Assembly: GCF_003441595.1 (NCBI RefSeq)
Contig: NZ_CP031848.1
Span: forward strand, 310,001 to 374,000
Origin: Marinobacter sp. Arc7-DN-1
GTDB lineage: Bacteria > Pseudomonadota > Gammaproteobacteria > Pseudomonadales > Oleiphilaceae
Direction of reading: 5' to 3'
DNA length: 64,000 bases
A program made the position numbers and the translations under genes. Position 1 is the stretch's first letter. Each line of letters begins with the position of its first letter. Shown in pieces: positions 35,537 through 42,817 of the stretch. The notes under the pieces were generated by a model. The model worked only from the letters and a program-made list of their open reading frames with translations, searched no databases and was not told the DNA's origin.

Positions 35537-35641
35537 ATGAAAATCGATCTGAAAGTAGTGGTATCTATTAACGTAGCGAGCGTGATAGTGGCTCTGACGG
35601 GTTTGCTGTCACTAGTAGCGAAATTAGCTGGGTACCTCTAG
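35537..35641 (+). CDS. Possible 34-aa hydrophobic peptide
   Basis: ATG at 35537 opens a frame beginning MKIDLKVVVSINVASV, continuing through V-A-L-T-G-L-L-S-L-V-A-K-L-A-G-Y-L to TAG at 35639-35641. It would be a single membrane-spanning peptide with a charged N-terminus, like type I toxins or small membrane regulators. There is no good ribosome-binding site; occlusion by the structured upstream region would also fit a type I toxin. A 9-bp stem (CCTGGGCCG/CGGCCCAGG, 35646-35673) follows without a T run. Confidence 0.4.
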   Translation: MKIDLKVVVSINVASVIVALTGLLSLVAKLAGYL

Positions 35642-35681
35642 AAGTCCTGGGCCGGGTTTCGGCTCGGCCCAGGCACCCAAA

Positions 35682-35765
35682 AAATAACCAGTGTAGGCAC
35701 GTCGATTCCCACTAAATTGCGCCTTCGGCTTCATTGCGTGGGCTCACATGCGGCAAGCGTTATGC
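35682..35765 (+). repeat. Integron attC-like site 1
   Basis: It starts with AAATAAC (35682-35688) and ends with GTTATGC (35759-35765), with CCCAC/GTGGG and other dyads between. It lies between two unrelated genes, right before a ribosome-binding site and GTG start, as attC sites do between cassettes. Ends and fold are only partly canonical. Confidence 0.4.
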
Positions 35766-35789
35766 ACTGCTAATAGGAGACACTTACTA

Positions 35790-36083
35790 GTGAAAGAAAC
35801 CCAATACGTAACGGTTGACGGTGAACCCGTCACTGTCGATGGCGATCCGGTAACCGTGACTGTCGAAGGGGTTGCTGAGTACATTGATGCATCTCGTGAA
35901 GTGCTCGATGACGATGTTGCCGATAGTGTCTTGGATTGGCTTAGAAACCAGTTTCCAGACTGGTCATATGTCATCGATAGCATTGACTCGTTCATTGGGG
36001 TCATGAGGTCCGGATTATCCAGATTCTTGGATCCAGACAACATCGAGTTGGTAGTACAGTTACTCCAGAGTTGGTTCTACTGA
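35790..36083 (+). CDS. Unrecognised 97-aa acidic protein with VTVDG repeats
   Basis: GTG start at 35790 with AGGAGA nine bases upstream. Residues 6-23 contain a short tandem repeat: Y-V-T-V-D-G-E-P, V-T-V-D-G-D-P, V-T-V-T-V-E-G. The rest is acidic and helical (V-L-D-D-D-V-A-D-S-V-L-D-W-L, I-D-S-I-D-S-F-I-G-V-M). I do not recognise it. It is flanked on both sides by attC-like sequences, and it could be a cassette-borne antitoxin-like or inhibitor protein, which is only a guess from size and charge. Confidence 0.6.
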   Translation: MKETQYVTVDGEPVTVDGDPVTVTVEGVAEYIDASREVLDDDVADSVLDWLRNQFPDWSYVIDSIDSFIGVMRSGLSRFLDPDNIELVVQLLQSWFY

Positions 36084-36092
36084 CTCGAATTT

Positions 36093-36200
36093 GTATAACC
36101 GTCCATTCCATTTCGTTACAGCCCCGAAGGACCTCCACCGGACGATCTTTTCTACGCTTCGGCTCCTAACTAAAAAGGCCTTTGAACAACGGCGTTAAGC
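36093..36200 (+). repeat. Integron attC-like site 2
   Basis: It begins GTATAAC (36093-36099), ends GTTAAGC (36194-36200, fitting GTTRRRY), and has an internal dyad CCGAAG ... CTTCGG. It starts 10 bases after the preceding gene stop. Between it and the IS3 end at 36250 I see nothing else. Confidence 0.45.
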
Positions 36201-36823
36201 GTCTTCAAGCATCGGTCACCATGCCCATGATCCACGCTTGGTGTTGAGGTGGACCCAATCAGTTGGACAACCTGATGGTGTTCCTAAGCTATGATCCTGT
36301 TGTTTCCCTGGCTCAGGCTGCCAAGGCTATGGTTTGCCCATAGTACACCTCATCTGGTGTTTGATAATCAAGGTTTTGGTGGTACCGGGTCTGGTTGTAA
36401 TGCCGGAAGTACCGGTGGAGCGCCTGTTTCAGGTGCTGTCCATCCTCGAATGCAGTGAGGTAGACGCACTCATGTTTGACGCTGCGCCAGAGCCGTTCCA
36501 CGAAAATGTTGTCATGGTAGCAGCCTTTGCCGTCCATGCTAATCCGGTAATGCCATGCTCTCGTTGAGACATTGTGAAGGCCTCGCTGGTGAACTGGGCA
36601 CCCTGATCAGTATTGAAGATTTCCGGCGCTCCCATGGCGCTGTAGGGCTCTTCCAGGGCATCAATGCAGAAGTCTGTGTCCATGGTATTGGAAACCCGCC
36701 AGGCCAGCACCTTGCGGCTGTACCAGTCGATGATGGCGACCCAGGTACAATGAAAGCCCCGAGCCAGCGGAAGTAGAGTAAGAGGCAGGGCGTAGTCGGA
36801 CTATTTCCCTGCCTCTCCTCTCC

Positions 36824-36857
36824 GAACCGGACGTGCACCTTTCAGCGCATCCGGCTC
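36824..36857 (-). ncRNA. Group II intron domain V
   Basis: On the minus strand GAGCCGGATGCGCTGAAA is followed by GGTGCACGTCCGGTTC. This is the conserved 34-nt catalytic hairpin: GAGCCG start, GAAA loop and CGGTTC end. Its stems pair fully, so the catalytic core of the RNA may still be intact. Confidence 0.88.
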
Positions 36858-36929
36858 TCCGCCTAAACGCTGGCGAAGGCCATAGCAACTTCGGGAAAGC
36901 GAGAGGTCCACGTGTTTTCTGGACTCTGT

Positions 36930-38535
36930 CCCTCAGGTAGGGATTACATCTGGAAGACGCCAACGGAATCGCTTTTTCCCGTGACCGACCGAGTCGGTAT
37001 AGGATAGCTCCACTGAATAGCCCCTGATTGGTTTTGCCATAGCAGCACCCCAAGTCTTACTTTGACCTGAAGCCGGGACTTTTGAACCAGTGACGCATCA
37101 GCGTTTGAGCCGGGAGCGATATTTTGCGGCCCAGCCAATGGGCCAGTTTCCAGAACACGACACCCATCGATGTAGCTGAAGACTTTCGCTTTGTAATCGA
37201 CGAACTGATAGAAACGCCGCCCAGCCTTTCAGCTTTCGGTTGATGGATTCGACATGTCGATTTTGCTTTCACTATAATTGCCCTGACAGCTTAGCGGTTA
37301 AGATGCTGCAAAGTTACGTGCCTTATCCCGGGGGATCGTCGCCACCACCCGCATATCGCCATAAACGGCTTCGCTTGCGATGATGCGATGCCCCAGGAAC
37401 ACGAAGCCGTCGTTCACATGGGTAATCTTGGTTTTATCCATGTTAAGTTTTCAGCTTAAGAGTTCCTTCCAGCATCTCCCGGCATTCTTCTCTAATCGCC
37501 CTCTGCCTGGGCTTTGGTGCCTCTTGACGATAACCACAAAGTCATCGGCGTAGCGGCAGTATGCGACAGCTGGCTTCCATTGTCGGTTCTCTCGGATGGC
37601 TGAGCTTCGACCGATCTGGATACTGTGGTTCCAGTACCATCGATCTTTCCGGGCTTTCTTGCCAAGGTAGCGCTGGTTCAGGTGCTGATCGAATTCATGC
37701 AACATGATATTCGATAGCAGTGGTGAGATAACGCCACCTTGGGGCACGCCTTCGCTTGCCGCCCGGAATAGGCCTGCATCAATGTGACCGGCTTTGATCA
37801 ATCGCCAAAGAAGGTTCAGGAAGCGTCGGTCCCTGATTCTGCGGCGTACAGCTTTCATCAGCAGCCGGTGATGCACGGTGTCAAAGTAGCTGGACAGATC
37901 CCCTTCAATGACCCAGCGTCCACGCGTTTCACCATTGTCCGTCAGTTGTAGTTTTACTGTGCGGATTGCATGGTGAACGCTTCGCTCCGGTCGGAACCCG
38001 TAGGAGAGCGTATGGAAGTCGCTTTCCCACATGGGCTCCATCGCCATTAACATAGCCCGTTGAACGATGCGGTCGCGCAAGGTGGGGATGCCCAGTGGCC
38101 GTTGCTTGCCGTTGGCCTTCGGGATATACACCCTTCGAGCCGGTAACGGCTGATAAGCATCAGAGAGTAAATCGTGCCTGATTTGCCTTCAGAATGGTCG
38201 GCAGTCCTGGCCTGAACAGTCCAGCTGGTCTCCCCGTCTATCCCGGGCGTGTTTTGCCCCTTTGGAAGATAGGTGATCCGAGCTGCTTCTGTAAGCCAGT
38301 CAGGCTGTGCTATCAGGCGCAACAGCCGGTCCACCCGGCGAGCGGGGTCGGCTGTTGTCCAAGTCGCTAGCTTGCGTTGCATTTTCGCCTGATTTATCAA
38401 AAGGTCTTCACCTTGTTTGGTCAGGTAGTTTGCTTGGCCAAACACGTTTAAACTGCTCCCTTCGCGCCATGTAATGGGCTTTCCCCATCGCGGACTACTA
38501 CGGGAGCTCCGCCAGTCAATTGGCATCGGGGTCAT
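36930..38535 (-). pseudogene. ltrA: Group II intron reverse transcriptase/maturase, multiply frameshifted
   Basis: Pieces in several frames make up a normal intron RT. N-terminal N-Q-A-K-M-Q-R-K-L-A-T-W and K-G-Q-N-T-P-G-I-D-G come first. The RT palm has [30 protein letters not shown] and the catalytic Y-A-D-D (near 37550). Then come H-V-N-D-G-F-V-F-L-G-H-R and the maturase X region V-F-W-K-L-A-H-W-L-G-R-K. At least three frame changes separate them (near 38170, 37480 and 37200), so no full protein can be made. Any mobility would need a protein supplied in trans. Start and end are approximate. Confidence 0.82.
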
Positions 38536-39435
38536 GCCCCTTTGGCATCCAATATTGACCTTCCCCGGTTCACCCCTATCTGGACTCCAGCATGCTGAGG
38601 AGGGCTGCCCATCGCACTCTTTACCCTTGCTTGCCGCAAGTTGACAGGAAGCCAGCAGTCCGTTCTGTGATGGATACTGCTGTACCAAAGGCCGCTCAGC
38701 TACTAATGTCCAGGCTTCCTTCGTTCGCAGCGCTTACATTTCAGACCTGCCTCACCTTCCTGTACGGCTTATCAGGTCACGTAAGCCGTGTGACATTTCA
38801 ACCCACAGAGGCGGATGAATGGGTTCATGTTCTTCAGCCTTTCAAACACTGCAGCCTTGAGGATCATCTTGGCTTAGTGACGCTCGCCTCAATCCGCTTG
38901 TCAGCGGGTTTACATCACCCTGCGGGCATACCGCAGGTCACTGCCGCTCAGGCCTCACCACCCTCAAGTAGGTGGGATTGTTTCGTTACCCTCTTCATGA
39001 GGTAATGGTTCAATATTCCAGATAGACTCGTGGTTCAATTTGAGCTTCCGTGCTCGCCCTGAACTCCGGGCACACTATAACTGATATCAGCCGCCCACAC
39101 CTGATTGGGGCGGTCGATCATCAGCCCTTTGAGCAGGTACGGATAGATCTTGTGCCCGTCACCCGGAATGCTGGTTCTGGGCCGCGGATACACGGCCTGA
39201 ATGCCCATGATGCGCATCAGCCGTTGCACTCGCTTGCGATTGATCTGATGGCCCTTACGCTGCAAGTAAACACGCATCTTGCGAGAACCATAATACGGTG
39301 TTTCCAGATGCTGCCGGTCGATCAGATACATCAAATTCAGGTCCTCCTGTGGCTGTTCACGAGGGACATAATAGAGGGCTGGCAGACAAACGCGAAAAAT
39401 AGCGCAAAAACACTCTCAACCTATTGAACTACTGA

Positions 39436-39639
39436 TTTTTTGGTCACCCAACCTCCCGAGTACATGCCATTCTGGCCGATAAGCGGAACTTGGCCTTGTT
39501 GTCGACCCCGCATACTCTACCCGACTGGGGACTGACCTTAGCGGATGCGGATTGCCTGGAAGACGTCGTGCCGAAGACCGGGCTGGTTTCGAGTGAAGAT
39601 GCTACAGCGTTGTGGAGCGCTCGGCGCCAGCTTTTTTAA
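39436..39639 (+). pseudogene. C-terminal fragment of an unrecognised gene
   Basis: A 68-codon frame without a start reads A-I-L-A-D-K-R-N-L-A-L-L-S-T-P-H and V-V-P-K-T-G-L-V-S-S-E-D-A-T-A-L-W. It is protein-like and ends at TAA 39637-39639. It begins where the IS3 element ends, so it is probably the tail of a gene cut by that insertion. I do not recognise it. Confidence 0.35.
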
Positions 39640-39783
39640 GCCGGTTGCCGGTCACGGTGCAAGGGTGTCTACCAGGGCGACAATACGCTGAAGGCCTCCT
39701 GTCTCTGAAAAAGTGAGGAGTTACCTGTCTCACTGGAAGGAGAAGTTCCTTAGCTGGCCTCGGAATCCGCGTGATGTTGCATA

Positions 39784-39814
39784 TTGATCTGGCGCAAGCC
39801 TGATCCCAGATCAA
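39784..39814. promoter_or_regulatory. Perfect inverted repeat upstream of the MarR remnant
   Basis: TTGATCTGG (39784-39792) and CCAGATCAA (39806-39814) form a 9-bp perfect inverted repeat with a 13-base spacer, about 75 bases upstream of the MarR-like ATG. It could be its operator, or a terminator stem without a T run. Confidence 0.35.
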
Positions 39815-39888
39815 TGTGTGACTTATGTTGGCCTCAATGATTAGCTTACGATTTACTGTTACTGAGTCAGCAATAGCAGGACAGCGAT

Positions 39889-40321
39889 ATGGACCCACAA
39901 ATCCCTCGAGATCAGTTTCCTTTCACCAGTGCTCGGGTGGCAAGGCGCTGGCGCAAGTTTACTGGATGAGCGCTTGAAAGACCTTGGGGTTACCCAGGCT
40001 CGATGGTTCACCATGGTCTGCCTGCAGCGTGGTGGTGGAGGATTGACCCAGCGGGAGTTAGCCCATTTGATGACCATCGAGAATCCGACATTGGTCCGCC
40101 TGCTTGACAGCCTCGAGGAGCAGGGTATGGAGGCTATTCTCTGTGCTGCGGTGCACGGCATCTTTGCCGAGGCTTCGGATCAGTATCTTTTGGCTGCGGG
40201 TTTACAGTCTCTGGTGACCACCAACACCATTCCACACAGTACCAACGGTATTGATGTCAGTGAGTTGCTGGCGCCACCGATCAGGCATTTTCTCAATCAG
40301 GACAGGAGTAAGAGTCGATGA
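39889..40321 (+). pseudogene. Chimera: MarR regulator fragment joined to PRPP synthetase C-terminus
   Basis: ATG 39889 starts MDPQIPRDQF...ARVARRWRKF, a MarR/SlyA N-terminus, but stops at 39967. In another frame (open from 39929) the MarR helices continue: L-D-E-R-L-K-D-L-G-V-T-Q-A-R-W, then L-T-Q-R-E-L-A-H-L-M-T-I-E-N-P-T-L-V. At E-E-Q-G-M the sequence switches to A-A-V-H-G-I-F-A-E-A-S and T-T-N-T-I-P-H-S-T ... V-S-E-L-L-A-P-P-I-R, which is the C-terminal end of a ribose-phosphate pyrophosphokinase. A deletion has fused two unrelated genes and the first half is also frameshifted. The last codons overlap the MBL gene start. Confidence 0.8.
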
Positions 40322-41673
40322 ATATTACATTCCTTGGTGGCGCAGAGACGGTTACCGGATCCAAGTTCCTGATTGAAGCGGGGGAGACGCGGGTTCTGGT
40401 TGATTGTGGTTTGTTCCAGGGTTACAAGTGGCTGAGAAAGCGCAACCGGCAGCCATTGCCGCTGGATATAGAATCACTGGACGCAGTGCTTCTGACCCAC
40501 GCCCACCTGGATCACTCGGGCTATATACCTGTGTTGTACAAGCAGGGGTTTCGAGGGGCGGTTTATACCCACCACGCTACCCGTGATTTGAGTGAAATAC
40601 TGCTGGCTGATAGCGGCCATCTCCAGGAAGAGGAGGCGCATTACCTCGGCCGCCATAAACTGAGTAAACATGAAACTCCGGAGCCTCTGTATGACCAGGA
40701 TGATGCGGACGCCTGTATGGAGTTGTTTCAGCCGGTAGACTTTTACGAAGAAGTCCAGCTCGGTGATATACGCTTCCATCTTCGGCCGGTTGGGCACATT
40801 CTCGGTGCTGCCTGCATCATTATTGAGACGGAAGGTAAACGCATCGGTTTTTCCGGCGATGTTGGGCGCCTCAACGATATTTTCATGAGGCCACCTGCGC
40901 CTCTGCCAGCTCTGGACATGCTGATGCTGGAGTCAACGTATGGCAATCGTCGCCACGACGATGCGGACCCGTTGTCGCAGTTGGCAGACATCGTTAATGA
41001 AACCGTCGACAAAGGGGGCAATATATTGATTCCGGCCTTTGCTGTGGGCAGGGCGCAGGTTTTACAGCATATGTTCACTACCCTGATGAAGGCGGGGCGA
41101 ATTCCAGTGCTTCCAATTTACCTCGATAGTCCCATGGCAATCGATGTTTCCGAGATTTACTGCCGCTACGAGGATCAGCACCGATTGAGCAGTTCCGAGT
41201 GCCACGAAATGTGTAGCACCGTTCATTACAGTCGCAGTGTTCAGGACTCCAAGGCGCTGGCTGGCCAGGCATACCCCCACGTAATTATTGCCGGCAGTGG
41301 CATGGCAACAGGTGGACGCATACTTCATCATTTCAAGCGCCTCCTGGGCCAGCACCGCACAACTGTTATTTTCGCCGGCTATCAGGCCGGGGGAACACGA
41401 GGGGCCAAGATGATTGGCGGAGCGGAAAGGATCAAGATCCACGGTGACTGGTTTCCTGTCAAAGCCAGATTGGAAGTGTTGAGTGGGCTTTCCGGACATG
41501 GAGATTTCACAGAGATCGAACAGTGGCTGGCTCAAAGTGACTTAGCCCCCGAAACGCCGATCAACTTGATTCATGGAGACCCTGATGCGCTGGAGGCCAT
41601 GAAGGATCACTTGCGTCAGAACACCCGGTTTGAGGTGGAGGTGGCAAGCTACCAATCCATTTTGCGTCTTTGA
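40318..41673 (+). CDS. MBL-fold beta-CASP hydrolase (RNase J/CPSF-like)
   Basis: 451 aa, overlapping the previous stop by 4 bases. The metallo-beta-lactamase site is T-H-A-H-L-D-H (His 61, His 63, Asp 65, His 66), followed by V-G-H-I-L-G-A-A and F-S-G-D-V-G-R. The beta-CASP part has L-E-S-T-Y-G-N-R, P-A-F-A-V-G-R-A-Q and I-A-G-S-G-M-A-T-G-G-R. Such enzymes cut RNA or hydrolyse phosphodiesters in the cytosol. In related genomes as I recall them, this gene follows prs-like and thymidine phosphorylase genes, which fits the PRPP synthetase remnant directly upstream. It is intact. Confidence 0.9.
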   Translation: MNITFLGGAETVTGSKFLIEAGETRVLVDCGLFQGYKWLRKRNRQPLPLDIESLDAVLLTHAHLDHSGYIPVLYKQGFRGAVYTHHATRDLSEILLADSGHLQEEEAHYLGRHKLSKHETPEPLYDQDDADACMELFQPVDFYEEVQLGDIRFHLRPVGHILGAACIIIETEGKRIGFSGDVGRLNDIFMRPPAPLPALDMLMLESTYGNRRHDDADPLSQLADIVNETVDKGGNILIPAFAVGRAQVLQHMFTTLMKAGRIPVLPIYLDSPMAIDVSEIYCRYEDQHRLSSSECHEMCSTVHYSRSVQDSKALAGQAYPHVIIAGSGMATGGRILHHFKRLLGQHRTTVIFAGYQAGGTRGAKMIGGAERIKIHGDWFPVKARLEVLSGLSGHGDFTEIEQWLAQSDLAPETPINLIHGDPDALEAMKDHLRQNTRFEVEVASYQSILRL

Positions 41674-41848
41674 CGATGCCCTGACGGCCATCTTCGAGGG
41701 CGACCTGAATGAGCCGCTTAAGATCCGGCAACGACCTTGCTCGCGGCGGCTGCCGAGTGCTAGAGTGGGCGATCTCATTGGCTGGAGTGAGAGGCAGTGG
41801 CCCTGATCCCGGCTCCAACCTGAACAGTAATGTCATAAGGAGTGTTTG

Positions 41849-42811
41849 GTGAAATCCCAATCCTGGCTCTGGTCTCTGATAGCGGTGTTGGTGCTCGCCG
41901 GCGGTTCTTATGGGGTTTTTGTTCTGTTTGGGGAAGAGCCCTTGCCGCAGGGAATCGTCTATGGCAATGGCCATATCGAGGGGCGGGAAGTGTGGATCGC
42001 GGCCGAAGTGGCCGGTCGGGTCATCGAGCACCATCTCGCGGAAGGCAGCAAGGTTTCGGCTGGCGACACGGTAGCCGTGATCGACCCCGCCGATGCCAGA
42101 GACCGCCTGCGCTCGGCACAGGCCGAGCTGGCCTCGGCGCGGGAAGTCCGTGACGGCTTCGACAGCCAAATCACCACCTGGCGTCATCATCTCAAGAATG
42201 CCGAGAAACAACGGCAGCGGATCCGGGACTTGCGGTCCCGCAATCTGGCCAGCTCGAGTGATCTGGATCAGGCGGAAAATGCCGTCAGTGAGGCCCGGGG
42301 CCGACTTGAGTCTCTCCAGCGGCAGAAGGATGCCGCCGAAGAACAGGTGGCTGCAAGGGCGGCGCAGGTGGCACTGGCTGAATCGCAACTGGACAAAGCG
42401 GAGGTTGCCGCGCCGCTCTCCGGAACCATCCTGATCCGGGCGGTGGAGACGGGAGAGGTTGTCGATACCGGCCAGCCGCTGGCCACGATGGTGAATCTGC
42501 AGCAGCTCGAACTCAAGGTCTATGTCCCCGGTGATATCCTCAACCGGATCAGCTTGGGGGATCCCGCCAGAATCCGCGTGGACGGTTTGCCCGGGGACTT
42601 TTCCGCCAAAGTCGGCAGGATTGACGATTTCGCCCAGTTCACCCCCCGCGATGTCCACATGCCCGACGAGAGAGTTCGGATGGTCTATGGCGTTACCCTG
42701 GTGCTGGATAATCCGGCCGATGCTCTGAAACCGGGTATGCCGGCAGATGCCTGGATTCGCTGGGATCCGGACGCCGAGTGGCCAGCGACCCTCTCGGTTC
42801 CGGCGCGCTGA
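41849..42811 (+). CDS. HlyD family membrane fusion protein (YbhG-like)
   Basis: 320 aa from GTG 41849 with AAGGAG six bases upstream. One N-terminal membrane anchor (residues about 6-25) is followed by a biotinyl-lipoyl-like half (V-A-G-R-V-I-E-H-H-L-A-E-G-S-K-V), a coiled-coil hairpin (R-D-G-F-D-S-Q-I through E-Q-V-A-A-R-A-A-Q) and the second half of the lipoyl domain (A-P-L-S-G-T-I-L). It links the inner-membrane ABC exporter encoded next to an outer-membrane channel. It heads a four-gene operon with gaps of 6 bases or overlaps. Confidence 0.88.
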   Translation: MKSQSWLWSLIAVLVLAGGSYGVFVLFGEEPLPQGIVYGNGHIEGREVWIAAEVAGRVIEHHLAEGSKVSAGDTVAVIDPADARDRLRSAQAELASAREVRDGFDSQITTWRHHLKNAEKQRQRIRDLRSRNLASSSDLDQAENAVSEARGRLESLQRQKDAAEEQVAARAAQVALAESQLDKAEVAAPLSGTILIRAVETGEVVDTGQPLATMVNLQQLELKVYVPGDILNRISLGDPARIRVDGLPGDFSAKVGRIDDFAQFTPRDVHMPDERVRMVYGVTLVLDNPADALKPGMPADAWIRWDPDAEWPATLSVPAR

Positions 42812-42817
42812 GCCGTC

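Larger units (their letters stand above)
36773..39075 (-). mobile_element. Group II intron
   Basis: On the minus strand the intron begins GTGTGCCCGGAG (5' end at 39075) and ends ...CTCTTACTCTAC (3' end at 36773), matching the GUGYG...AY rule. Domain V is at 36824-36857, with a domain VI-like stem behind it. A reverse transcriptase/maturase frame lies inside but is broken. The exons are the two halves of an IS3 transposase, and the splice junction restores its reading frame. Confidence 0.85.
36250..39430 (-). mobile_element. Truncated IS3 family element carrying a group II intron
   Basis: The 3' end of the element is TGGACCCAATCAGTTGGACA at 36250, a typical IS3 terminus. The orfB transposase runs on the minus strand in two halves around a group II intron (36773-39075). 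The other IS end and orfA are missing near 39430. Confidence 0.75.
36313..39430 (-). pseudogene. IS3 orfB transposase split by group II intron
   Basis: The N-terminal half (39430-39076) reads L-Y-Y-V-P-R-E-Q-P-Q-E-D-L and T-P-Y-Y-G-S-R-K-M-R-V, then W-A-A-D-I-S-Y where the DDE domain begins. The C-terminal half (36772-36313) reads G-F-H-C-T-W-V-A-I-I-D-W-Y-S-R-K-V-L, F-N-T-D-Q-G-A-Q-F-T-S and F-V-E-R-L-W-R-S-V-K-H-E. Splicing out 36773-39075 joins GAT ATC AGT TAT A to TT CCG CTG GCT, in frame (D-I-S-Y-I-P-L-A). A further frameshift near 36537-36550 (after R-E-H-G-I-T) and loss of orfA show that the transposase is dead. Confidence 0.82.

Noticed and set aside
35646..35673. Strong hairpin after the 34-codon ORF, considered as a Rho-independent terminator
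   Set aside because: The stem is followed by CACCCAAAAAAT and not by a T run on the plus strand; on the minus strand the T run is on the wrong side.
35160..38535. Retron, from structured RNA at 35.2-35.5 kb and a reverse transcriptase nearby
   Set aside because: The reverse transcriptase is a group II intron maturase on the other strand, with its own domain V and exon junctions, and is not adjacent.
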